Below are positions 30,424 through 41,023 of a stretch of 64,000 nucleotides of DNA, piece after piece. Positions within the stretch are counted from its first letter, which is position 1, and each line of letters opens with the position of its first letter. The position numbers were made by a program, and so were the translations under genes. Below the pieces are notes generated by a model that saw only the letters and a program-made list of their open reading frames with translations, did no database searches and was not told where the DNA came from. This DNA is from an uncultured Pelagibacteraceae bacterium. Lineage in GTDB: Bacteria > Pseudomonadota > Alphaproteobacteria > Pelagibacterales > Pelagibacteraceae. Location of the stretch: NCBI GenBank assembly GCA_902610655.1, contig CACLWL010000003.1, positions 1 through 64,000 of the forward strand. The letters run 5' to 3'.

Positions 30424-32295
30424 ATGATAAAAGATGTTTTTTATGATGTGGTAGTAATTGGTGGCGGTCATGCAGGTTGCGAGGCTGCTGCAGCATCTGC
30501 GAGGTTGGGTGTTAATACAGCCCTATTTACTCATAAAATAGAAACTATAGGTGAAATGTCATGCAATCCTGCGATAGGAGGACTTGGTAAGGGACATTTA
30601 GTTAGAGAGATTGACGCTCTGGATGGTCTAATGGGAGAAGTAGCAGATAAGTCTGGCATACAATTTAAACTATTAAATAGAAGTAGAGGGCCAGCAGTTA
30701 GGGGTCCAAGAACACAAAGTGATAGATCATTATATAAAAAATATATGCAAGAAAAACTGCTAAACTATTGTAATTTAAATGTTTTTTCGGATCCCGTAAT
30801 TAAATTTATTTTTGAAAAAAACTCTGTAAATGGTTTTGTTACACAATCAGGAAAGAAAATTTCTTGTAGCAAGCTTATACTTACTACTGGTACATTTTTG
30901 AATGGTCTTATACATATTGGTGAAGAGAAGACACCAGCAGGTAGGTTCAATGAAAAACCTACAACAGGTTTAAGTGAACAATTAGAAAAATTTAATTTTA
31001 CAATAGGAAGACTTAAAACAGGAACGCCTCCAAGACTAGATAGTAGAACTATAAATTATGAGAATTTGGAGGTACAGCATGCTGATACTGAACCTTATTT
31101 TTTTTCATTTCTAACTATAAAAAATATTAATAAACAGGTTTCTTGTAAAATGACTTATACCAATGAAAAGGTACACAAAATCATTTCCAAGAATATTAAA
31201 TTAAGTGCAATGTACTCTGGTAGTATAAAAGGAATTGGCCCAAGGTACTGTCCATCCATAGAGGATAAAGTTTTTAAGTTTTCAAATAAACAAAGACACC
31301 AAATTTTTCTTGAGCCCGAAGGACTAAAAGATAATACAATTTACCCAAATGGAATTTCAACTTCACTACCAGCTGAAATACAATACGAAATATGCAGAAA
31401 TATCAATGGTTTAGAGCATGTTAAAATTCTGAGGCCTGGGTACGCAATCGAGTATGATTATGTCGATCCAAGGGAACTTTTTTTAACATTGGAAACTAAA
31501 AAAATTAAAAATCTTTACTTGGCTGGACAGATAAACGGAACCACAGGTTATGAGGAGGCGGCTGCGCAAGGACTTATCGCAGGAATAAACGCAGCTCAAT
31601 CTGTAAAAAGGTCTGAGCCATTCATTCTGGATAGATCGGACGCTTACATAGGCGTTATGATAGATGATTTAGTTACAAAAGGCGTTGCTGAGCCCTACAG
31701 AATGTTTACATCTAGGGCAGAGTATAGATTAAGTCTTAGAGCTGACAATGCTGACTTAAGACTTACTCAAAAAGGTATAAATATAGGTTTAGTTACAAAT
31801 AATAGATTTGAAATATATAAGAAAAAATTTGATGATTTAGATAAATTAAATAAATTGATGGATAATTTGGATATTTCCCCGACAAAAGTTGCTAAATTTG
31901 GTGTTAATATTGCAAAAGACGGAGTTAAAAGAAGTGCAGAGCAGATACTTAGCCAGAAAGACGTTAAAATGGCTAAAATAAGAGAGATTTGGCCTAATAT
32001 ACCTTTCAAATCAAAGGAAATTGACGAGCAATTAGAAATAAAAGCTCATTATTGTGGTTATTTAACTAAACAGAGTGCAGACATACTAGCATTTAAAAAA
32101 GATGAGAACCTTAAAATTCCTGAGGGTGTTAATTATGACATTCTGAGCGGACTTTCTAATGAGGTTAAGTCTAAATTCAAGAAAATTAGACCAAAAACAA
32201 TGGGACAAGCTTTAAGAATAGATGGGATAACTCCAGCCGCAGCATATATTTTGTTGTCTCATGTCAAAAGAAAGTCTATTAAGAGCATAGCTTGA
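30424..32295 (+). CDS. mnmG: tRNA uridine-5-carboxymethylaminomethyl modification enzyme MnmG
   Basis: GGGHAGCEAAAASARLG; SCNPAIGGLGKGHLVREIDALDG. Confidence 0.99.
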   Translation: MIKDVFYDVVVIGGGHAGCEAAAASARLGVNTALFTHKIETIGEMSCNPAIGGLGKGHLVREIDALDGLMGEVADKSGIQFKLLNRSRGPAVRGPRTQSDRSLYKKYMQEKLLNYCNLNVFSDPVIKFIFEKNSVNGFVTQSGKKISCSKLILTTGTFLNGLIHIGEEKTPAGRFNEKPTTGLSEQLEKFNFTIGRLKTGTPPRLDSRTINYENLEVQHADTEPYFFSFLTIKNINKQVSCKMTYTNEKVHKIISKNIKLSAMYSGSIKGIGPRYCPSIEDKVFKFSNKQRHQIFLEPEGLKDNTIYPNGISTSLPAEIQYEICRNINGLEHVKILRPGYAIEYDYVDPRELFLTLETKKIKNLYLAGQINGTTGYEEAAAQGLIAGINAAQSVKRSEPFILDRSDAYIGVMIDDLVTKGVAEPYRMFTSRAEYRLSLRADNADLRLTQKGINIGLVTNNRFEIYKKKFDDLDKLNKLMDNLDISPTKVAKFGVNIAKDGVKRSAEQILSQKDVKMAKIREIWPNIPFKSKEIDEQLEIKAHYCGYLTKQSADILAFKKDENLKIPEGVNYDILSGLSNEVKSKFKKIRPKTMGQALRIDGITPAAAYILLSHVKRKSIKSIA

Positions 32296-32933
32296 TCGAT
32301 TCGAATATTTTAGAATATAAAAATCTTGAGCCTCTAAATGTTTCACGTGAAACATTTCCGCAGTTTGAGGCTTACTGTGAATTATTGAAAAAAGAAAACA
32401 GAAAAATTAACCTAATTAGCAAATCAACCGAGAAAGAAATAAGGAAAAGGCATATTGTAGATTGTGCACAAACTATTGATTTTATTGATGAAAATTATAA
32501 TATTTGTACTGATATTGGATCTGGTTCAGGTCTCCCAGGGATAGTCATTGCGATCATAATGAGGATAAAAAAACCAGGTATGAAATTTCATCTTTATGAA
32601 AAGAGCTTTAGAAAGTGTGAATTTCTATTCTCTGTAAAGGAAAAACTAGATTTAAATGCTGAGGTCTATCAAAAAGATATATTTAAAGAAAGAAATTTAG
32701 AAACAGATTTAATTATCACTAGAGCATTTAAACCTCTGCCTATCGTTTTAGATCTTGCTGAGAAAAACTTCAAAAAATTTAAGAGTGTTATAATTTTTTT
32801 AGGAAAAAATAAAAAAGACTTTTTAAAAAAAGCTTTGTCAAATTGGAGCTTCACCTATAAAGAAAAAAAAAGCATCACAAGCTCAGAGTCGAAAATAATC
32901 AAAATATGTAATTTAAAAAAAAATGAAAAATAA
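32292..32933 (+). CDS. rsmG: 16S rRNA (guanine527-N7)-methyltransferase RsmG
   Basis: NVSRETF, DIGSGSGLPGIVIAI. Confidence 0.96.
   Translation: MIDSNILEYKNLEPLNVSRETFPQFEAYCELLKKENRKINLISKSTEKEIRKRHIVDCAQTIDFIDENYNICTDIGSGSGLPGIVIAIIMRIKKPGMKFHLYEKSFRKCEFLFSVKEKLDLNAEVYQKDIFKERNLETDLIITRAFKPLPIVLDLAEKNFKKFKSVIIFLGKNKKDFLKKALSNWSFTYKEKKSITSSESKIIKICNLKKNEK
32339..32354. promoter_or_regulatory. parS: parS centromere-like site (TGTTTCACGTGAAACA)
   Basis: Exact 16-bp palindrome matching the ParB/Spo0J parS consensus, ~570 bp upstream of parA and inside rsmG. Confidence 0.95.
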
Positions 32934-33723
32934 AATAATTTCAGTAATTAACCAAAAGGGAGGGGTAGGCAAAACAACAACCGTTATTAATTTAGCTGCA
33001 GGCTTAGCTTCTAAAAATAAAAGAGTATTAGTAATAGATCTGGATCCACAAGGTAATGCTACAACTGGTCTAGGCCACTCCAATATTGATGGATCTGATA
33101 AGAATATCTATAATGTTTTAAATGGTACAAAAAGTATTTCTGAAATAATTCAAAATACTCAAATTGATAATTTAGATATAATCACTTCAAACGTTGATCT
33201 TTCAGGGCTAGAAGTAGAAACCGCTGGTGATAATGGAAGAGCCTTCATTTTAAGAGATAAATTATCTTTGTTTTTAAATGAAAAAAGCTTAAATTACAGC
33301 CACATTTTTATTGATTGTCCTCCATCTTTAAGCTTGCTTACTATTATGGCTTTGGTGGCATCAAAATCATTAATTGTTCCTCTTCAAACAGAATTCTTTG
33401 CTTTGGAGGGTTTAACACAATTAGTTAAAACCATTGATAGGGTTAAGGAAAGCCTAAATTCAGATTTGTCAATTAGAGGTATAATTTTAACAATGTATGA
33501 CAAGAGAAATAAGCTTTCTAGTCAAGTTGAAAAGGAAGCAAGAGATTATTTTAAAGATAAAGTTTATAACACTGTAATTCCAAGAAATGTTAGATTGTCA
33601 GAGGCGCCCTCTCATGGAATTCCAGTTTTAATATATGACAAAACTTGTCCTGGAAGTAAATCATATTTTAGCTTAGCTGAAGAATTCATAAATCAGGAAA
33701 AAATAATGGAGAGTGCAGCTTGA
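32923..33723 (+). CDS. parA: Chromosome partitioning ATPase ParA
   Basis: INQKGGVGKTTTVINLAAGLA. Confidence 0.98.
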   Translation: MKNKIISVINQKGGVGKTTTVINLAAGLASKNKRVLVIDLDPQGNATTGLGHSNIDGSDKNIYNVLNGTKSISEIIQNTQIDNLDIITSNVDLSGLEVETAGDNGRAFILRDKLSLFLNEKSLNYSHIFIDCPPSLSLLTIMALVASKSLIVPLQTEFFALEGLTQLVKTIDRVKESLNSDLSIRGIILTMYDKRNKLSSQVEKEARDYFKDKVYNTVIPRNVRLSEAPSHGIPVLIYDKTCPGSKSYFSLAEEFINQEKIMESAA

Positions 33724-34568
33724 GTATTTTTAAACCAAAAAAAGGTTTAGGTAGAGGAATATCTTCGTTAATAGGAGATACTAAAAATACGTCAATTAAG
33801 AATAAAATTTCTTTAAGTGAAATAGTTAGAAGTAAGCTCCAACCAAGAAAAATTTTTAATAAAGATAGCTTAGATGAACTCACAAATTCAATTAAAGAAA
33901 GAGGTGTAGTTCAGCCAATAATAGTTAGGAAATCAAAGGAATTTGACAATAAGTTTGAAATTGTTGCTGGTGAAAGACGATGGCTTGCATCTCAAAATGC
34001 AGGATTGAATGAAATACCAGCTGTTATTATTGAGGCCGATGATATCAAAGCACTAGAATTTGCTATAGTTGAAAACGTACAAAGAAGTGATCTAAACCCA
34101 ATAGAGGAAGCAGCGGGTTACAAACGTTTAATGGATGAATTTGCTTATGATCAAGAAAAAGTTGGAAAATTTATAGGAAAGAGCAGAACACACATAGCAA
34201 ATTGTTTAAGATTGTTATCTTTGCCAAAGGATGTAATTAATTTAGTTGAGATAGGTAAAATTACACAAGGGCATGCTAAAGTATTGGTGGGTATGGATAA
34301 TGCAAATCTTCTGGCAAAAAAAATTGTTGATAAAAAATTATCGGTAAGGCAAACAGAGAATTTAGTAAATTTATTTAAAAAACCTAAAAAAATTAAATTA
34401 CTTTCTAAAGATACCAATCTAATTGATCTTGAGGAAAACTTAATTAATAAGTTGGGTATTAGGGTTTCTATTAAAAATAAAAAAAATAATTCTGGCTCAA
34501 TATCCTTTAATTATAAAGATCTCGATCAGTTAAATAAGATAATTTATATAATAAAAGCTAATTATTAG
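33720..34568 (+). CDS. parB: Chromosome partitioning protein ParB
   Basis: ParB N-terminal motif, EIVAGERRWLASQNAGL, ENVQRSDLNPIEEA. Confidence 0.98.
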   Translation: MSIFKPKKGLGRGISSLIGDTKNTSIKNKISLSEIVRSKLQPRKIFNKDSLDELTNSIKERGVVQPIIVRKSKEFDNKFEIVAGERRWLASQNAGLNEIPAVIIEADDIKALEFAIVENVQRSDLNPIEEAAGYKRLMDEFAYDQEKVGKFIGKSRTHIANCLRLLSLPKDVINLVEIGKITQGHAKVLVGMDNANLLAKKIVDKKLSVRQTENLVNLFKKPKKIKLLSKDTNLIDLEENLINKLGIRVSIKNKKNNSGSISFNYKDLDQLNKIIYIIKANY

Positions 34569-35550
34569 TTTCAACCTGGCTTAAAATAAAATCGTTTAAC
34601 AAATTTACAGAAATTAAACTATTTTTTTTAATTAAAAGTTCTAAATCATTAATAAAAATAATAAGTTTATATATCTTTTCTAAGCTCCAATTATTTATCT
34701 GTTGTCTTACAATTTCCTTATCTTTCCAAAATATTGGAGGCTTATAAATTGATAAACATTCATCAATACTCATATTTTCACTTTCCATGGTCTTTAATGC
34801 AAAAATTCGTTTAGCCTTAGCTAAAAATATTCTTATTATTGCTACACAATCTTCAGAAGAAAAATTGTTTTCATTAACAATTAAAAGAGTTTTTTTTTTA
34901 TTTTTGCTTAGACATGCATCTGCTAATTCTGAAAAACTATAGTTTTCTGCTAGATTTGTTAATTTTAAAATTTCATCAACTGATATTTTTTCTTTACTTT
35001 TTAAAAAAGCCTCAATTTTAAATATTTCATTTTTTAAATTTATTCTGTCTCCCCTACATCTTTCGACTAAATTATTGAGGACTTCCCTTGAAATTGGAAT
35101 TTTATTTTCAAAGAAAAATTTGTTTGCTAAGTTTGCAAGTGTAGTATTATTATCGTCATAGAAAGCAATACAAACTAATTTTTTTTCTTTTTCAAAATTT
35201 GACCTTAATTTAGATTTTTTATCAAGTGGTTTTGAGTTTAGTATAATTTTAACATCTTCAATATTTTTATCCATAATATCATCAATTAATGAATATATTT
35301 TTTCACTTACCCTTGAAATGATAATTAATTTTTTTTCCTCAAAAAAAGATTTGTTTGATATTTCACTTATGAAATTATTGTAATTTTTAAATATTTCATC
35401 CTCTTCATATCTGAAAATGTTTTTTGTAAAACCCATGTTTAAAATTTGATTGATTGCTTCATTTTTATGTCCTTCATTTTGTCCATAAAATAAAAAAAAA
35501 TTTGAATTTTTTCCACTTATGTTTGATAATTGGTAAGATTTTAGAATCAT
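34558..35550 (-). CDS. holA: DNA polymerase III delta subunit
   Basis: HolA-like architecture; synteny with lptE/leuS. Confidence 0.85.
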   Translation of the reverse strand: MILKSYQLSNISGKNSNFFLFYGQNEGHKNEAINQILNMGFTKNIFRYEEDEIFKNYNNFISEISNKSFFEEKKLIIISRVSEKIYSLIDDIMDKNIEDVKIILNSKPLDKKSKLRSNFEKEKKLVCIAFYDDNNTTLANLANKFFFENKIPISREVLNNLVERCRGDRINLKNEIFKIEAFLKSKEKISVDEILKLTNLAENYSFSELADACLSKNKKKTLLIVNENNFSSEDCVAIIRIFLAKAKRIFALKTMESENMSIDECLSIYKPPIFWKDKEIVRQQINNWSLEKIYKLIIFINDLELLIKKNSLISVNLLNDFILSQVETNN

Positions 35551-36014
35551 GTTAGATTTCCAGTTTGAATAAATAATATTATCTCAGAAAATATTTTTTC
35601 AGTCATGTTTTCTATCAAGTTATCCTCATATTTTCTTAAATCAAATTTACTGTCATTATTATCGTAAGTATTATTTTCTGAAAAAATTCTCTTTACAATA
35701 TTATCTAAATCATCAGTAATTTGAATGGTAACAGAAAGTTCAATAGAAAACTGCGTGGGGTTTCCTTTTTTATCTTTTGCAATTGTTGTTTTAGTAGATG
35801 ATGAATTTATATTTAAATTAAAATTTTTTTTAGCAATAGGGTTATCACTGTAAACTTTAAGCTTATTATAAAGCAGTTTATTTACCTTAACTTCACCAGA
35901 AGTTTCAATTGTATTAATTTGAAAGTCTTGACTCTTTTTGGAGTAAATTGGTGTATATCCGCAGTTATTTAAAAATACAATTAAAAAACTAAGTAGAATA
36001 ATTTTTTTAATCAT
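35547..36014 (-). CDS. lptE: LPS-assembly lipoprotein LptE-like
   Basis: Lipoprotein signal ([11 protein letters not shown]) and synteny between leuS and holA. Confidence 0.8.
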   Translation of the reverse strand: MIKKIILLSFLIVFLNNCGYTPIYSKKSQDFQINTIETSGEVKVNKLLYNKLKVYSDNPIAKKNFNLNINSSSTKTTIAKDKKGNPTQFSIELSVTIQITDDLDNIVKRIFSENNTYDNNDSKFDLRKYEDNLIENMTEKIFSEIILFIQTGNLT

Positions 36015-38559
36015 TTAGCAAAATATTAATCAGCCTATTTTTAACAAAAAAAACTTTGTTTATTTTTTTATTTTTTATGCTTTTATTTATCCTATCCTCT
36101 TTTGATATTAGGTCCATAATTGTTTTTTCTTCAGTATCTTTTTTAGTTTTAATTATACCTCTTTTTTTCCCACCAATTTGTACAACTATAGAAACAGTCT
36201 CTTCACTAAGATATTTTTTATTTACTAAAGGCCATTTTTGAGAAATACTAAAATTATTAACTTCGAAACACTCGTTTACAAGATGAGGAATAACTGGAGA
36301 CATAACTGTTAAAATTTTTTTATAATTTTCTATTAAAACTTCCCTATTGAATTGCCCACTTAAAACTTTGTTTAAATAATTATAAGTTTCATGCATATTT
36401 GCTATGATTACGTTATAGTTAAATTTTTCAAGATTATTATCAATTTTGTTAATTAATTGGTTTGTAAATTTTTTTAAATCTAAATCACCCTTTTGATTAT
36501 TATTAGTAGATGTTTCTATTTTTTCTTTAATACGATTATTTATAAGCCAAAATTTTTGGATAAATTTATAAGATGCAAGCATACCTTGTTCAGACCATTG
36601 AACATCTTTTTCAGGAGGGCTATCAGATAAAATAAACAATCTAACAGCATCTGCACCGTAATTTTTGATCATTTCAGCTGGATCAATAGTATTTTTTTTT
36701 GACTTAGACATGGACTCAGCTGGACCAATTGAAACTGTATTATTTGGATCATTTTTCTTAAAGAAATTTTTTCCGTCATTAGTTTCAATTTCATCTGGAC
36801 TTAACCAGTTATTATTTTTATCCTTATAGGTTTCGTGGCAAACCATTCCTTGAGTAAACAAACTCTCAAATGGTTCTGATAATGAAAAATTTTCGTTTTT
36901 ATAGGTAATTGCTCTCATAAAAAATCTTGAGTAAAGTAAATGCAATATTGCATGTTCAATACCTCCAATATATTGATCAACTGGCATCCAATATTTCGCA
37001 GCATCGTAATCAAATCCATATTCTTTATCATTTGGCGAACAAAATCTTAAAAAATACCATGATGAGTCTACAAAAGTATCTAGAGTGTCTGTTTCTTTTA
37101 AACATTCCAATCCATTAATGCTAATTTTTCTCCACTCATTTTCTAAATTAAGTGGATTGCCTTTAGCTTTTAAATTTATTTTTTCAGGTAATTTAATCGG
37201 AAGTTTATTCTTTGGAATAGTATGAACATTGCCATCTTTGTCATATGCTATTGGTATTGGGCAACCCCAATATCTCTGCCTAGAAACACCCCAGTCTTTT
37301 AATCTAAAATTAATTGTTTTTTTTCCGATTTTTTTCTCTTCGATTATATTTATAGTTTTAATAATTGATTCATCTGGTACTTTTAATCCGTCTAGGAATT
37401 TTGAATTTATTATTACACCTCCACCAGTGTAAGCTTCATTGTTAATCTTAAAGTCATCATTTTCTTCTGGTGGTTTTACAACAGTTCTAACTGGCAAATT
37501 ATATTTAAGTGCAAAATCTAAATCTCTTTGGTCGTGGGCAGGACAACCAAATACAGCGCCAAATCCGTAGTCCATGAGAACAAAATTTGCAAAGTACACG
37601 GGAACTTTCTCATTTTCATTTAGTGGGTTTGTGGCAAGTAAATTTGTTTTAAAGCCAATTTTCTCACCTTGCGCAATTGACTCTTCGGTCGTACCAGTTT
37701 TAGAACATTCGTCTTTAAATTTTTTGAATTTAGGATCATCTTGATAAAATTTTGAAATAGGGTGATCTACAGAAACAGCCAAAAAAGAAAAACCAAATAA
37801 AGTATCAGGTCGAGTTGTGAAGCATTTTATTTCATTAATTGGAAGATCTCCCTTGATTTTGAAATTTATTTCACACCCAAAGGATTTTCCAATCCAATTT
37901 GCCTGCATTGTTTTAACTTTTTTAGGCCAATTTTTTAGACTATTTAAACTTTCTAAAAGGCTTTCTGAAAATTTTGAAATATTAAAAAACCATTGATTTA
38001 ATTTTTTTCTTTCAACTACTGCACCTGATCTCCAACCTTTACCATCAATTACTTGCTCATTTGCTAAAACAGTCTGATCAATCGGGTCCCAATTTACATA
38101 ATTTTCTTTTCTGTAAACAAGACCTTTTTCGAACATTTCTATAAAAAAAAGTTGCTGATGTTTGAAATAATCTTCATTACATGTTGAAATTTCTCTATCC
38201 CAATCTATTGAAAGCCCTAGACTTTTTAATTGTTTCTTCATTACTGAAATATTCTTTTCTGTCCAATCTTTTGGATGTAGATCGTTTTCTCTTGCTGCAT
38301 TTTCTGCGGGCATTCCAAAAGAATCCCAACCCATAGGATGTAGCACATTAAAACCTTGCATTGATTTATACCTGGATAATACATCTCCTATAGTATAATT
38401 TCTAACATGTCCCATATGAATTTTCCCAGAGGGATAAGGAAACATTTCAAGGCAATAAAATTTTTTTAATTTAAGATTCATTTCAGATTTAAATGATTTA
38501 TTTCTAATCCAAAAATTTTGCCACTTTTCCTCGATTTTTTTAAAATTATATCTCTCCAT
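36007..38559 (-). CDS. leuS: Leucyl-tRNA synthetase
   Basis: [32 protein letters not shown]. Confidence 0.99.
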   Translation of the reverse strand: MERYNFKKIEEKWQNFWIRNKSFKSEMNLKLKKFYCLEMFPYPSGKIHMGHVRNYTIGDVLSRYKSMQGFNVLHPMGWDSFGMPAENAARENDLHPKDWTEKNISVMKKQLKSLGLSIDWDREISTCNEDYFKHQQLFFIEMFEKGLVYRKENYVNWDPIDQTVLANEQVIDGKGWRSGAVVERKKLNQWFFNISKFSESLLESLNSLKNWPKKVKTMQANWIGKSFGCEINFKIKGDLPINEIKCFTTRPDTLFGFSFLAVSVDHPISKFYQDDPKFKKFKDECSKTGTTEESIAQGEKIGFKTNLLATNPLNENEKVPVYFANFVLMDYGFGAVFGCPAHDQRDLDFALKYNLPVRTVVKPPEENDDFKINNEAYTGGGVIINSKFLDGLKVPDESIIKTINIIEEKKIGKKTINFRLKDWGVSRQRYWGCPIPIAYDKDGNVHTIPKNKLPIKLPEKINLKAKGNPLNLENEWRKISINGLECLKETDTLDTFVDSSWYFLRFCSPNDKEYGFDYDAAKYWMPVDQYIGGIEHAILHLLYSRFFMRAITYKNENFSLSEPFESLFTQGMVCHETYKDKNNNWLSPDEIETNDGKNFFKKNDPNNTVSIGPAESMSKSKKNTIDPAEMIKNYGADAVRLFILSDSPPEKDVQWSEQGMLASYKFIQKFWLINNRIKEKIETSTNNNQKGDLDLKKFTNQLINKIDNNLEKFNYNVIIANMHETYNYLNKVLSGQFNREVLIENYKKILTVMSPVIPHLVNECFEVNNFSISQKWPLVNKKYLSEETVSIVVQIGGKKRGIIKTKKDTEEKTIMDLISKEDRINKSIKNKKINKVFFVKNRLINILLND

Positions 38560-38587
38560 AAGTTTTTAAAGAATGAACCAAAATTTA

Positions 38588-39130
38588 TTATTTTTTAGTT
38601 TTTTTTTCAGACTCTTTTTTTAAGAGCGCAGCTTTTTTTAGAATTGCTAATTTAATATCATTTCCAATGTTGGACTTAATTTTATTAATATTACAGTTTA
38701 ATTTAGATTTATCAGAACATATTTTCTCGTGAATAATAACTTTTATTCCGTCCGCTCTTATTTCATTACTCAGGAATCGAACTGTTATTTTTAAATCTCT
38801 TTGACTATTTTCTTCAGAGTTTGAGTTTCCTGAAAACCAATCAGTAATTAAAATTCCTCCAGAATAACTTGCGTTAGTGAAACTCACAAAGTCTAATACC
38901 TCAATTGATGCTCTCCATAATTCATTTGAAGAAGCAAAATCAAATACACCTCCTTTTTTTTTCCCACCTAAAAGAGCAATACCTCTTCCTTCTTCAATGT
39001 TTTTTCGTACTCGTTCCTCTCCATCAACTGGAACCTCACGAGCATCTGTATAGCGAAAAGGATTTTTGCAGCTAGGTAGAACTAGCAAAGAGACTAATAA
39101 TAAATTAATTAATAAATATTTGATATTCAT
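38588..39130 (-). CDS. DUF3576-like lipoprotein
   Basis: Lipobox LPSCKNPF; alphaproteobacterial synteny upstream of leuS. Confidence 0.75.
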   Translation of the reverse strand: MNIKYLLINLLLVSLLVLPSCKNPFRYTDAREVPVDGEERVRKNIEEGRGIALLGGKKKGGVFDFASSNELWRASIEVLDFVSFTNASYSGGILITDWFSGNSNSEENSQRDLKITVRFLSNEIRADGIKVIIHEKICSDKSKLNCNINKIKSNIGNDIKLAILKKAALLKKESEKKTKK

Positions 39131-39373
39131 GGTTAATTATTACAGTTTTTAATGATTTTATTGAAAAAAACACATCTAAAAGTAGCTAATTTATGAAAAA
39201 TACTCAAAATGACACATAAATTAAAAAACCTTAAAAAATAGGGTTTTAATGGTGATATTTTTGCAACAAAATATAATTTATTCAATATTTTGGCCTTAAA
39301 ATATAAACTAAGGGTCTATTTTTAGGTATAAAACCATCATTCATGTGAATAATTAACAAAAGGAGTATTTATT

Positions 39374-40438
39374 ATGAATACACTAAAAAAAATTGGACTA
39401 ACAGCTTTAGGAACATCTTTAGTTGCTGGTTCAGCTTACGCAGGTGAAATAACTGCATCAGGAGATGCTGGTTATACATATTCATCTGAAGAAGTAGGTG
39501 TAAGAACTGACGAAGGTTATGGTTTTAACCATGACATTACGTTTTCTGGTTCAGGTGAATTAGATAACGGTTTCACAGTTTCTACAACTATGATCTTAAC
39601 AGAAACTGCTGGTCTTTCATCATCTAACGTAACGTTAGGTATGGGAGGATTGGGCTCAATCGTTATCGGTAATGGTATAGATAACGTTGGTGCTTCATTT
39701 GACGATGTAACACCAAGAGCTTACGAAGAAAACCATGATGGTATGAAAACTACTACAGTAATCGACAGTATGGGTGCATTATCAGATGGAAACTCAGTTC
39801 ACTATTCATCGCCGTCATTTGACTTAGGTGGTGGTTCACTATCATTTATGCTTGGATATACTCCAGAAGCAGGTGATGCAGTAACTGGTGAAGGTGGTGT
39901 TGCAGCTCAGTCAGCAGCATTTGGTTCAGCAAAAACTGCTGGTGTTACACTATCTTTTGGTGGTTTATCAGCTGGTGCATTTGGTGAAGAAGTTGAAAAC
40001 GATCAAGGTGAAGCGTCAGAGCAACAAAATGCTATGTCAGCAACATGGTATGCAAACTATTCGTTTGGACCAGTATCAGTTGGTTACCAAACTGGTGGTT
40101 TAGATCATGGTAAAGATACAGCAGCTACAGCGGCTACAACTGCAAAAACTATTGCAGCTGCTGGTGGTAACTTTGAATTTGAAAAAATGTCAATTGCGTT
40201 TAACGTAAATGAAAATTTATCAGTTTCTTGGGGTGAATTAGAAGAAACATACGATGCTTCTTCTCATCAAACTACAAACATTGCTGACGTAGAAATGTCT
40301 TCTACTTCAATCCAGTTTGCTTACACTATGGGTTCTATGTCAATTAAAGGTTATCAAACAGATACTGATAATCCAGGTTGGGACTCAAACGCTAAGTCAG
40401 ACGAAGTAACAGAATTAGCAGTTAACTTTGCGTTCTAA
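39374..40438 (+). CDS. Outer-membrane porin
   Basis: Signal peptide MNTLKKIGLTALGTSLVAGSAYA, beta-rich Gly/Ser/Thr protein, terminal Phe; AGGAG ribosome-binding site at 39361-39365. Confidence 0.88.
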   Translation: MNTLKKIGLTALGTSLVAGSAYAGEITASGDAGYTYSSEEVGVRTDEGYGFNHDITFSGSGELDNGFTVSTTMILTETAGLSSSNVTLGMGGLGSIVIGNGIDNVGASFDDVTPRAYEENHDGMKTTTVIDSMGALSDGNSVHYSSPSFDLGGGSLSFMLGYTPEAGDAVTGEGGVAAQSAAFGSAKTAGVTLSFGGLSAGAFGEEVENDQGEASEQQNAMSATWYANYSFGPVSVGYQTGGLDHGKDTAATAATTAKTIAAAGGNFEFEKMSIAFNVNENLSVSWGELEETYDASSHQTTNIADVEMSSTSIQFAYTMGSMSIKGYQTDTDNPGWDSNAKSDEVTELAVNFAF

Positions 40439-40461
40439 TTACTTTTAAGATTTAAAAATTT

Positions 40462-40499
40462 AAAACGGCCTAAAAATTTATTTTAGGCCGTTTTTTTTT
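40462..40499 (+). terminator. Rho-independent terminator after the porin gene
   Basis: CGGCCTAAAA-ATTTA-TTTTAGGCCG stem-loop (466-475/481-490) followed by a T-tract and preceded by AAAA; also overlaps the 3' end of the convergent ORF. Confidence 0.92.
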
Positions 40500-41023
40500 A
40501 TCCACGATATTGAAGCTATCCCTTTAGATTTTGTAAGATTTATTTTTTTTAAATTCTTTGAATTTATCCCACCAAGCGCAATAATATCTTTCTTTACTTC
40601 TAAAGTTTGAAGATTAAATTTAATAATATCAAGATATTTTTTATTTTTATCTGTTTTAAAAATGGGGCTTAAGAATATTTCCTCACAATTTTGTTTTTCT
40701 TTAATTTTAATTTCTGAAATATTGTGAGCTGAACCAATAAATCTAAATTTCTTTATTAAACTTAAATTTTTATAAATTAACCTTTTATTAACTGATGGTA
40801 GATAAACCCCGTCTAGCTTGAGTTTAATAGCTAGATGTAAATTATTTGATAAAAATATATTAAATCCCTTTTTTTTGCAGAAATTTCTAGTTTTTATTAA
40901 ATCCTGTAAATAATTATTACTATGATAGTTTCTAAAAATAATATTTATTGGTCTGTTAATACTTGATAATTCTTTGAAATTAAAATTATCTATGAAATAA
41001 TAAACTTTAAAATTTATATGCAT
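40478..41023 (-). CDS. Thiamine-phosphate synthase (ThiE/TenI)-like protein
   Basis: DGVYLPS, FIGSAHNISE, IFLSPIFKTDKN, IALGGI: TIM-barrel ThiE/TenI-like motifs. Confidence 0.7.
   Translation of the reverse strand: MHINFKVYYFIDNFNFKELSSINRPINIIFRNYHSNNYLQDLIKTRNFCKKKGFNIFLSNNLHLAIKLKLDGVYLPSVNKRLIYKNLSLIKKFRFIGSAHNISEIKIKEKQNCEEIFLSPIFKTDKNKKYLDIIKFNLQTLEVKKDIIALGGINSKNLKKINLTKSKGIASISWIKKNGLK

Noticed and set aside
39227-39247. Possible terminator hairpin AAAACC...GGTTTT between the DUF3576-like and porin genes
   Set aside because: Six-bp AT-rich stem with an 11-nt loop; too weak to call as a terminator
39888-40103. Plus-strand ORF (71 aa) in another frame of the porin gene
   Set aside because: Out-of-frame product of the repetitive Gly/Ser/Ala porin sequence
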